From: Paralichthys olivaceus
Lineage: Eukaryota; Chordata; Actinopteri; Pleuronectiformes; Paralichthyidae
DNA length: 64,000 bases
Reading direction: 5' to 3'
Assembly: GCF_024713975.1 (NCBI RefSeq)
Contig: NC_091114.1
Coordinates: 11,628,001 to 11,692,000, forward strand
Position numbers and translations under genes: made by a program. The stretch's first letter is position 1. Each line of letters starts with the position of its first letter. Of this stretch, positions 29,201 through 38,200 are shown one piece after another. Under the pieces are notes generated by a model, which was not told the origin of the DNA, did not search any database, and saw only the letters and a program-made list of their open reading frames with translations.

Positions 29201-29287
29201 GTGAGAAAAAGGCTGAAGCAGGTGAAACTCTTACCTGAATCGAGGGGAGTCTTTCAAACACTCCTCAAAGTCCAGTTTGACTGTCAT
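14528..29287 (-). CDS. acap1: ArfGAP with coiled-coil (BAR), ankyrin repeats and PH domain 1 (ACAP1)
   Basis: Start ATG at 29287-29285, stop TAA at 14530-14528. Exons in coding order: 29287-29235, 26310-26253, 25258-25139, 24965-24912, 24757-24699, 24091-23908, 23611-23567, 23464-23369, 21734-21660, 21445-21333, 21227-21176, 21036-20936, 20793-20682, 20521-20304, 20228-20159, 19999-19905, 18675-18482, 17878-17703, 17298-17189, 16275-16165, 16083-16022, 14625-14528. The total is 2256 bases, 751 aa (human 740), in frame at every join. BAR domain residues 1-230 ([18 protein letters not shown] start); PH about 267-361 ([19 protein letters not shown]); ArfGAP zinc finger C419, C422, C439, C442 with arginine finger R447 (GIHRSLG); ankyrin repeats about 580-700. 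It activates Arf6 GTP hydrolysis at endosomal and plasma membranes. ACAP2 and ACAP3 are less likely, given the short post-GAP linker, the N-terminus and the neighbours. Confidence 0.95.
16985..17130. repeat. Interspersed repeat relic in acap1 intron 19
   Basis: The segment with gtttgcatgttctcccc, gcgtgggttt and ctaaattgcccataagtgtg matches a very common fish repeat consensus as I remember it, probably LINE-related. Element class is uncertain; repeat status is fairly clear. Confidence 0.6.
18027..18397. repeat. Compound GT/GA/CA microsatellite block in acap1 intron 17
   Basis: Successive tracts: GT at 18027-18049, GT then GA at 18127-18166, CA with ACTC interruptions at 18223-18281, and a long GT run at 18335-18397. 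Strand sense of the dinucleotide switches within 400 bases, so the transcript could fold GU against CA tracts. Confidence 0.9.
19774..19804. repeat. (CA)n microsatellite in acap1 intron 16
   Basis: Pure CA run on the + strand, about 15 units. Confidence 0.9.
20263..20295. repeat. (GT)n microsatellite filling much of a 75-base acap1 intron
   Basis: Intron 14 spans 20229-20303. The repeat occupies about 33 of its 75 bases and begins 8 bases from the donor; it is (CA)n in the transcript. Confidence 0.9.
20607..20675. repeat. (GT)n microsatellite next to acap1 exon 13 donor
   Basis: Transcript-sense (CA)n of about 34 units starts six bases after the donor gtgaga (20681-20676) within the 160-base intron 13. 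Confidence 0.92.
20796..20823. repeat. (CA)n microsatellite abutting acap1 exon 13 acceptor
   Basis: In the transcript this is a (UG)n tract running directly into the acceptor UAG (20796-20794). It serves as the pyrimidine tract of exon 13. Confidence 0.88.
26173..26246. repeat. (GT)n microsatellite at acap1 intron 2 donor
   Basis: About 37 units, (CA)n in the acap1 transcript, starting six bases after the donor at 26252-26251. Confidence 0.92.
27575..27627. promoter_or_regulatory. Pair of ETS-family consensus sites in acap1 intron 1
   Basis: CACTTCCTGT occurs at 27575-27584 and again at 27618-27627. On the acap1 strand each reads ACAGGAAGTG, the optimal ETS core. Human ACAP1 is mainly expressed in lymphoid cells, so an intronic haematopoietic enhancer is a reasonable inference; function is not shown. 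Confidence 0.35.
28741..28860 (+). mobile_element. Retroposon 3' tail relic
   Basis: tctcaatgggaccttcctgg followed by TTAAATAAA resembles the conserved 3' end of fish non-LTR retroposons as I remember it. The body upstream is too diverged to classify. Confidence 0.5.
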
Positions 29288-30247
29288 CCCTGCTCCGAGA
29301 TAGACCACCGACACTCGAGTGAATCTTTGGAGTCGGAAGAGACGAAGAGCAGCAGCAGGAAAACACTAAACCTCCTCCGTGTTAACTCTCCACATTCGCA
29401 GCCTGGATCATTGTCGCTTTCTTACACGAGTATAAATGTGTTTTTCCTGTCGCGCATTGACACGACTTGTCAGCGCGGATTAATGAGCGCAGGGGAGGAC
29501 GCATGCGTAATTTCCATTTTTATCCAGCAGATGAAAAACAAAAGTGAGGGAAAGAAAAGTTTGATCAGAAATAAAATATCCGTGTTGATTAAAATTATCC
29601 AAAGTAAAGCAGAGAAATCAGATGAAAGCCTGAGGAGTGGATGTGGAGCTGTTCCCACGGACTCACACTGGAGGAATAGTGTCTCTCTCTCTCTCTTTTA
29701 CGCACACGCACGCACGCAGGTCCACCCCCTCCACTTCACATCTCACATTTCCGGGTTTCTTCTCCTTACACACACGCAAATTGTGGTTTCTGAAGTAGGA
29801 AACAGAGACAAAATGAGAGGTTACACTTAAAATAACAGGCCTCTAATAACTTTCCTTTTAATCCACTGGGTTGCATCATGTCCAGATGAGGAATTCAAAG
29901 ACCTATAATCATTTGATACTTCAGTTGGGCCTCTGGTTTGTGTTGTTGCCTGTTTGTGTGTATTCCAGTCCTCCATGTGAGGGAACTGTGAGGCTCAGAC
30001 ACTGGGTGTGTATTCTTGTCTGACAACCTTTTGTTTTTGCTGAGCTGCACAGAGGAGCCACTTTAAGCCTTGAGAGTGAGCCGTTTGTATGGAAGACCTT
30101 GCATGTCAAGAAACAAAAAGAAGTAGATGAGTAGTGGTATGGCTTTTATGAGGTTGAAACTTTGAAATACAAAAGTAATACTATGACGTAATATAATGTT
30201 GAATATAACCATCAATAACGTAAATATGTAAAGACATAAAATATGAT

Positions 30248-30565
30248 TTAAAGGTTCAGTGTTTAGAATTTAGCGACAACTGGTGGTGAAGTTGCACGTT
30301 GCAGCTAAATACCCCTCACCTCACCCTCTCCATCTAAACATGAAGGAGAACCTGTGGCAGACTTCAGTTCTCATAAAACTGTTTAGTGTGTAAAAAACAT
30401 GGCGGCCTCCATAAAGAGGACCCACACCTGATGTAAATATAAAGTATTTAAATATAAAGGATTGTTCAGATGCAGCACACAAGTGAAAACATCACTAGGA
30501 TTATTTCATATTCAATGTCTGCCATTTGATCCCTTTCCCCGACATCTTCCACACCGAACCTTTAA
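30248..30565 (+). mobile_element. MITE-like element with terminal inverted repeats, full-length copy
   Basis: Left end TTAAAGGTTCAGTGT (30248-30262) and right end ACACCGAACCTTTAA (30551-30565) are inverted repeats with one mismatch. The 318-base interior is non-coding. The flanking duplication cannot be separated from the TTAA at the ends. A second, partial copy lies inverted at 33008-33172. Confidence 0.75.
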
Positions 30566-31151
30566 TAATATCAATATTATATGAATAATATATAATTATC
30601 ATTGCACAAATGTTATAATTAAACTGTAGATTTAAACTGTACATATGATATACATGATATAGGCCCAATAACCAGCCTTACATGACGGATGTGGGTTGTC
30701 TGGACTAATGTTAAGAAAATACATGAATAAATTAAATGCAAAATCATAAAAATACATTTTTAGCAGTTTGTAGCCAGAGGATGGATTGTTCATCAGAAAA
30801 GCTGAAATATAAAATTTTGTTTTAAAAACAAGTAAGAACACAATCTCTCTCTGTGTTTTTAGTTAAGAGGAGATTATGTGAGAGTAATTTAAACTTTTGA
30901 AATATTTGTGACAAGGTTGTTTTCTTTCTTTCTGGCAGAGTGGGGCTTCCATACCTCACGGTGTCACGTAAAGAGACCAAACTGAGCATTTCAGTGTGTT
31001 GAGCAACTTTAAATAGACAACTGCACTTTGTCATCATCACCACAAACTGGTGTCTTCAGACGCTCTGAAGCCGGTGGTTGAGAAACCAGACGCTTTAAAG
31101 GCAGGGAGGTGAAAATTACTGCAGCTCATGTCTGACTGTTCTCTCTCACAA

Positions 31152-31413
31152 ACACTATCCATCCATCTATCTATCTATCTATCTGTCTGTCTGTCTGTCT
31201 ATCTATCTATCATCCATCCGTCCATCCATGCATCTATCTATCTATCTATCTATCTATCTGTCTGTCTGTCTGTCTGTCTATCTATCAATCAATCTATCAT
31301 CCATCATCCATCAATCTATCTATCTATCTATCTATCTGTCTGTCTGTCTGTCCATCCATATATCTATCTATCTATCTATCTATCTATCCATCCATCCATC
31401 CATCTATCTAGTG
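31152..31413. repeat. (ATCT)/(GTCT)/(ATCC) tetranucleotide array
   Basis: Alternating blocks of ATCT, GTCT and ATCC over about 260 bases. On the - strand this is GATA/GACA, the Bkm-type repeat pair. Predicted proteins across it (LSIYLSVCLS) are repeat artefacts. Confidence 0.93.
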
Positions 31414-31914
31414 ATTGACGGTGTGTGTGGCTCCCCCTTGTGGTCAGACACAGTCCCTGCAGTCTGACAGAGCCTGACTTTGTTTGGATTCCCTCTTCCT
31501 TCTCTTCAGTTCATGTGATGTTTCAGATGATCTTTGTTTTTTCTCTTTAGAGGATGACAGTAATGTGCTGCCTTCACTGACCTCACCACTGATCACGTTG
31601 TTTGTGCCAAACAGTGAAATTCTCAGACACTGTCACGGAAAGGGCGTAGTTAGGCCTCATGTGTTGCTAGGTTGCTCCATCAAAATAAATAGTCCAGGAC
31701 AAAAAGCTTTCAAATGTTGCCCTCCACCGACCTCCAGTGTTAATATGACTTCAATGCCCAAGAATAACAGTTTTATTTAAAAAACAAAAATTGATTTCTA
31801 GAAACAAACATTAGAGTTAATTTCAATTAATGTTTTAATTAGCTTTAAATTTAATTAACAAAACTACTCAATGTCTCTTTCCTGAGACCCTAAAAATAAT
31901 CCTGTCCCCCTTTC

Positions 31915-32045
31915 TGGAGAGCGCCCGTGCGTCAGGAGCAGCGGTGCGCCAAAAAAGGAGGAGGAGGAGGAGGAGGGCGTGTGCGCAACTGGCGCACGGT
32001 CAGAGCGCAGCAGGCGCGGACGCGAAGGAAAGACAGTCGGTTGTG
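31915..32045. other. Isolated GC-rich, CpG-rich patch
   Basis: A GC-rich block in AT-rich flanks containing (GGA)n and a perfect 6-bp stem (GTGCGC, loop AACTG, GCGCAC). It could be an alternative promoter or 5' exon of agfg2 or acap1; no coding function is supported. Confidence 0.35.
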
Positions 32046-32559
32046 ACAGAGGAAATAACACGTTGTTTCAGATGCATGCAAAACTTGAGCTGTTGGACAG
32101 GTTCTCGTTTGTCTCTTGACAGGAGATCCCCTACGCGTCTGTCCAAGCGTCAAGTCGGAGAGGAGACAAGGTGTTACATCCGGTGGGTTTTTACAAAAGT
32201 AACAGCAACGAGACTACTTGTTTGATTGGAAGATGCAGAGACAAGGTTTGAAGGACATATATGACCAATAGCCACTTTGCACCAAAGGGTTCAGGTTCAT
32301 TCGTTTTTACAGGACAGTATATGGATTTGGTTTGTCATTGGTTTGATAACGTTTTTTGTCAAATTGACTGTATTTGTATGACACGTTTCCAGTTTTACTG
32401 TAGCCTATATGTCACATTGACCTATTAATGTTTGGTTAGTGGAATAACAATTGATCATATGTCTTACATTATAAAAAGGTCAGTGTAAAGACACTTAAAC
32501 CAGAGGAATGTGATCTTGTTTCCTGTTTCTTTTCTTATTGCTCATTTGAAGCAGATGCT

Positions 32560-32705
32560 GGTGATAATCTGGTGATTTAGGAGTTAAAGTTCTGACCAAA
32601 CAAGTTCAAGTCCGGCCAAAGACCTTTGCTTCATGTCATTCCTCATTTTGTCCCTCCTGCTTCCTGTCATCTCCTCACTGCTGGCCAAAACAATCAAATA
32701 ATACA
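32560..32705 (+). mobile_element. Degenerate tRNA-derived SINE-like element
   Basis: agttcaagtccgg at 32603-32615 resembles a pol III B box (GGTTCGANTCC). It is followed by gacctttgcttcatgtcatt and a C/T-rich segment, as in tRNA-headed fish SINEs known to me. The A box is poor, so the copy is old. Confidence 0.5.
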
Positions 32706-33007
32706 AAAACAGACAAATTAGATTTCGACAGGTTTGTTGTCAAGAAACAGAATCAAGATGAGATGCAGGATCAACCACAAGGCCACTTTTAAACAAAAAC
32801 AAGCAAACAAATTAGTTTTTTATTTAGATTAACACAAAAGTTAGTGTTTCGTCGCAACTGACAAGGAGCGGCCTTCAATATCTTCACAAAGCTTTAAACT
32901 ACAACCAGGTTCATCACTGTTTTTTGTCCCCTGGAAACATTTCCAGTGTCATTTTCGCTATTAGCCGCACGTTTCTGTATTTACATCTGTATTTGCATCA
33001 GATTGGT

Positions 33008-33172
33008 GTTGAAACTGGACAAACTAAACTGCTGTTGAGTTTTTATGACAACTGAAGTTTATCACAGGTTCCTCTTTCATATTTGGAAGTGGAGGTTGAG
33101 GTGAGGGGTATTCAGCTGCAACACGCAACTCCACCCCTAGATGTCACTAGATTCTACACACTGAACCTTTAA
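33008..33172 (-). mobile_element. Partial inverted copy of the 30248-30565 element
   Basis: Read on the - strand from 33172 it begins TTAAAGGTTCAGTGTGTAGA, then shares GTTGCAGCTGAATACCCCTC, AACCTGTG and TTCAGTTGTCATAAAA blocks with the full copy. Similarity fades near 33008, so the distal end is missing. Confidence 0.72.
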
Positions 33173-33358
33173 GTTTGTCTGTTTCTTCAAAATACACAAT
33201 TGGGTGATTGACAAATAAAGCTTTTAAAAAGGTTTTATTTTCAATATTGATGTAATACATATTAATAAGTCCAGAACAATGTGTTCAAACAAGTCTCATT
33301 TGTTTTAAAACTGATTAAATTCATTTTTAACAGTGATTTCAACACACACCAGATGCCT

Positions 33359-33418
33359 TTTCTTTCTTTCTTTCTTTCTTTCCTTCTTTCTTTCTTTCCT
33401 TCTTTCTTTCTTTCCTTC
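33359..33418. repeat. (CTTT)n tract with CCTT interruptions
   Basis: A pure pyrimidine tetranucleotide run of about 60 bases. Confidence 0.9.
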
Positions 33419-33559
33419 AAACGTGTTAAGCATTTGCATGTGTTGTGACTTTTTGTAACGCATGAAATAAAGTTGTTATCTTAATTATTCCTAATTCTCT
33501 TCTGTTTACATGTTTTCTCAAGTTGCAGTGCGCTGAGCTCTCTCGGCCACCGTACTACT

Positions 33560-33990
33560 CCACCTGCTACTCGCGTTTACTTTGAAGAGGACACTTCCGG
33601 CTCGTGCCTGTGTGCCTCCGTGTATCTTGACGCCTCCTCAGCCGCTCTCTCTGTGGGTGAAGCCGCAGGAGCAGCGCTTCCATAATGCGGCCGTGAGGTG
33701 AACGGAGGAGGAGGCGGAGGAGGAGGACAGCGGCGTCTGCACCGAGCCCGTGTCCGCCCACCAGGCACCGGAGAGCGGGGAGAGAGCGGATCGCAGCACC
33801 ATGTCGAACCGAAAGCACCGGGACAACCAGGAGATCTGCGCCCGCAAGGTCCGGGAGCTGGCCCAGTCCGGAGTAAACAAACACTGCTTCGAGTGCAGCC
33901 AGCCCGGGGTGACTTACACCGACATCACGGTGGGGAGCTTCGTGTGCACGTCGTGCTCCGGAATGCTGTGAGTAGGATCCCCGCACAGCA
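33560..33990. promoter_or_regulatory. agfg2: CpG-rich promoter and first exon region of agfg2
   Basis: GC-rich, CpG-dense stretch without a TATA box, rich in GGAGGAGG units, enclosing the start codon of agfg2. This is typical of broadly expressed vertebrate genes. Confidence 0.55.
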
Positions 33991-34199
33991 TCCACCGCAC
34001 ATTATCCACCGCACATTGTCCACCGCATCGGCAGCGGCGTGATAGTAGAAAGAAAGTAGCCTGGGGCCTGTGATCGCACCGTGCACACACTGATTTGACC
34101 GTGCGCCTCATCTGCGTAAACAGGGAGTGTTGGTGCGGTGCAACAGCAGCAGGGGATGTGTGCACACGTTCATTTACGCAGTCTCTCTTTCTCTTTCTC

Positions 34200-34240
<41 letters not shown>

Positions 34241-35199
34241 TACTTGGTCATTCATTTCGTCATGGTGCAGGTTTGACACTACCTCTCTCCCCCCCTCTCT
34301 CTCTCTCCAGGTTCCTCTCCAGTGTGGGCGTGCACATGAGTGAGTGAGTGTGTGTGTGTGTGCGTGTGCATGTTTAGCCTACAGTCCCAGCACTCCTCAT
34401 CAGGAAGAAGATCTCAGCACTGTTATTATTGCGCAATCCTGCACACCTTAGAGCAGTGTCCCACTTTGTGCCCCCCCCCCAGCATGGAGAACACACACAT
34501 GCAGGTTGTGGTGACTGCAAACATGTGTAACTGTGCAGGGTGTGTGTGTGTGTATGTTGTGTGTGTGTGTGTGTGGCACCTTCTTCCCTGGTCACCTGTC
34601 AAACAGTTCCACCTGCTCCGTCCTCACGTCTCCTCTCACAGACCAGGAATCACCACACCTCCTCCTCCTCTTCTTCTTCTTCTTCTTTTATGTTTGAATC
34701 ATGCGACTCTAAGTCCCTCTCTCCATCTCTCCTCCGTGTCCCAGGAGAGGCCTCAACCCTCCCCACAGAGTCAAGTCCATCTCCATGACGACCTTCTCCC
34801 AACAGGAAGTGGAATTCCTGCAAAACCATGGCAACGAGGTGAGTGAGTGACATCCATCAGGTGACAGAGGGACTTTCTCGAGTTGTTTTGGACTTTGTAA
34901 GGTCGTCCAAGGTCAGGAGGCAAAATGCGGCAGAAGCTCATGAGTTTTGAGTTTCAGCTTTTTTCAAACGCAAATGTTCTGGTTAGGATGTGAAACATGA
35001 AACATCCCTCGTAGCGACCAGCTCACCCAGTCTTTGTGGGCGAGTTGTTTTTGGGAAGAATGCTGCTGCTGGGTCACACGGTGCCAAGAAACAAAAGGGA
35101 CCAGCTCTTTTTGTCCCACCCAAACCACGATCTATTTCCTTTCTGTGTCCTTGTGTGTGTGTCTGTGTGTGCGCGTGTGTTTGTGTTTGTATGTGAGAT

Positions 35200-35234
<35 letters not shown>

Positions 35235-38200
35235 CTGTTTTGAGAAGCCAGAGGTTCCCAAACTGCTTTGAACCAGCGCACTGCTTCATAGAGAAATATC
35301 TCACTCAGTACATTTATGACCAAAGATCTTTAGCAAAAATGAAATTTAAGGGTTATTCACTAAAAATGTTTGTTTTTGCATAAAGATAACAACTTAAGGT
35401 TAGTTTTGGTATCAGTCTATAAGCTGATTATGTTTCTCGATTGATCCTTCGATCTATGAAATGTAAGAAAATGGCAAAAAAATACTCAACAATCCAGTAT
35501 CAATTGAGCTTGTGTTGCCATGACAATCAATCTGTGGCTAGCCGGACAACCACCATGATCTTTTTAATCAGTTTGACAATGTAAGTGTGATATATAATTT
35601 ATATATATGAAAAAACAAGGCACCAGACAGCTCCCACTCACACATGGGAACCACTGGTGAGGCCGGCGCTCGCTCCTGAGCTTATATCACACGGATGAAG
35701 TGTGAAGCGTTTCAGGCTATCAAGATGAGTGCTGTCCATTTTTATCAGCTCGCTGTAGCCCAGCATGTGTGTGTGTGTGGGTCAAGTATATTGTGAGGGT
35801 GGAGGCAGAGGTGTGTGTGTCGTCCGGCTCTTTCTCCTCCTCGTCATCCTCTGAGGAGCGATCGGGCCCATCATGATTCACAGGCAGTAATATTTGCCGC
35901 TCTCTGACTCTTGTGCTGGAGATGAATCAGTGATGTTGTGTGTTTGCGAGAGACTGGAAGAGACTAAACGCCGAACAAAAGCAGCGATTGTTGTATGATT
36001 TCATGCTCCAGCAATTAGACACAGACCCCCCCTTCTGATGCTGTGTGACTTTCAGCGAGCCACATGATTTCTCAGTGTTTTCTTTTCAAATGTGTTTACG
36101 TGTGTGTGCGCTCAGATCGGGAGGAGGACCTGGCTGTGTGTGTTTGACCCAAAGACGGACGGCTGCTCCGACATGAAGGACTCGCAGAAGTTTAAAGAGT
36201 TCCTGCAGGACAAATATGAGAAGAAGAAATGGTGAGGATTAGTCACATTGCTAATTATCATTTGAAAAAACTGATCATCCTGCTAATTATCTTCCACATT
36301 CATTGTTTTGTGAGTAAAATCACAAGTTTCCACATGATCAAAATGTCGTGACTCGCCAGACAAACTGTCCAAAAGTGAGAAATGTTCAGTTTTCTAAATT
36401 TAATTTATTAATTAAATTAGTTTTTCTCTCCCCTGACTTTTGCTTCAGTGCCTCCACAAGGTGGATGTTTAATTTTTTCTTGAAATTCATTCCTGCCGGC
36501 CTCTGACTCAGAGTCTGATCTCCAAATTGGTTAGAAGAATTTCAGGCATGTAAACAAACTGTTGACAGTGTGTCTGCAAACACACCACCGCTGACAGTCA
36601 ACACACACACACACACACACCAAAGTACAAGTCCAATATTGACCCCAGAACAATCAATTCAGATAATCTTACAGGGTCTATACTCTACTGGACATTGGGT
36701 TAGCATTTAGTACATTTAGCTGGACGGCTAACCACCTTGAAGTAACGTTGGAATAATGGCAGTTTTTTTTTGGCAGTCCCAGTAATTTACATCGCAGTAA
36801 ATGATTTGATAATTGACAGCTGAGACTGGCTCACGATTGGTTGAACCTGTTTATCTGCGGGAGGTCGATACTGCAGCTCCACACCACCATCACTCCTCAC
36901 AGGGCGCTGACACACATACACGAATGCAAATTGAATGTCACGAGTTAAATTCGACCAAAGTTCACATCTGAACTGATACAATCGTGTGTGTGTGTGTGTG
37001 TGCCCTTAGTTTTGTTTTGTTTTTTTTGCTTGGGTGGAAAAAGGGCTTACTGTAGAATGGATCACAAAAGTGGGTTTTAATTGACTACATGTATATTTTC
37101 AGCTCATGGAGTGAAAATGTATAAAAGCAAAATTAGATCCAAACAACAACTAATGATGTTTGTCCCAAATTTCGACGCCCACAGTTTGAAAATGTAGCTG
37201 TTTTTTTGAAACAGTAGCTCAGAGATAATAACTGCTTTCTGTGCGTGGATGAAAAAAACAGTTCCTGTTTTGGATTTAGCTTCAAGCACTAGAAATATCC
37301 TTAGTCGAGATATTTGATGAATAAAGCGTTTATTGTGCTTTTTTTTTCCAAGGCTGCTTAGTCACACAGACTCACTTCATGCTCTCATTATTCGCAGGCA
37401 TTTTTCTAAGAGTAAGAATCGGAGGGACGTGGAGGGTCCGTGGAGCCCGGGGGTCCAGGCCATGCCACCCTCCCATGGTCCCCTAGCGAGTCAGGCACCC
37501 GCTCATAACCTGCCCCCCAACGCCAGATCGGCACGGCCCCTGGTAAGAGGCTTAAATGTTTCCTAATTGTACATGAAATGGAATGAGGGAGTGATGGAGA
37601 TAAAGTTAGGGGAGTGAAAGTGGGTGAAATGCGAAAGTGACAAGGAGTTCAAAGAGCCCCAAGTGAGAATAGGAGGTGAAGAAATGACCTTAGTCGGCTT
37701 CAACTGCCTCTGAGAGACGGAGACTGATGGGTGGGGAAGGTTCCAGCACCCAGGTATCCTCCACATCAAAGCTGCTGCTTATGAATTATTGAGAACACAT
37801 GAAAGAGACTCACTTCGTCTTCCTTTGTCTTTCTCTTTCTACTTCCCATCTGCTTCTCTCTCTTCCTTCCTCCTCATCCCTTGTCTCATCCAGTCCCAGT
37901 CCCAGCTGCCATCGTGGGATCGAGCGCCAGTGATCTCGCCCGCCGACATGCGGATGGACGTGTTCACCGCTCGGCCGTCGCGCTCCCAAAGCTTCAGAGA
38001 CCCCTCTCTGAAAGGTCGGGGGGGTTGATCTTTACAGGAGGACTAGATATATATTTGAACTAAATGTGATCGATACCTTCACCATTTTTTCTCTTCTATC
38101 TGATGTCCCTCTCACATTCAGACCCCACCCTGTGTGGGATAGAGAGACAGCGGCCAGGCTCCCTGTCCTCAGCGCTGGGGGCTCAGAGTCACGCCCCCTC

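Larger units (their letters stand above)
26311..29234 (-). other. acap1: Large first intron of acap1
   Basis: A 2.9 kb intron between the start exon and the second exon. It holds a purine-rich GAGA tract (27225-27300), two exact ETS-type sites (27575-27584 and 27618-27627), a C/T-rich segment (27600-27800) and a retroposon tail (28741-28860). No coding exon is seen. Confidence 0.6.
29288..33800. other. Divergent intergenic region between acap1 and agfg2
   Basis: It holds the acap1 5' flank (about 29288-29520), two copies of one inverted-repeat element, a tetranucleotide block, a small GC-rich patch (31915-32045), a SINE-like sequence, a CTTT tract and the agfg2 CpG-rich promoter (33560-33800). 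The 209-codon open frame at 29201-29830 on + lies antisense to acap1 exon 1 and has no recognisable domain. No additional gene is supported. Confidence 0.6.

Noticed and set aside
29201-29830. 209-codon open frame antisense to acap1 exon 1
   Set aside because: No domain and biased composition; it overlaps a certain exon on the other strand.
31152-31413. Possible CRISPR-like periodicity
   Set aside because: It is a simple tetranucleotide repeat with no unique spacers, in a vertebrate genome.
31128-31467. Open frames of LSIYLSVCLS type
   Set aside because: Translation of the tetranucleotide array.
33750-33800. Upstream GTG-initiated extension of agfg2
   Set aside because: No in-frame ATG upstream, and the ATG at 33801 has a good initiation context.
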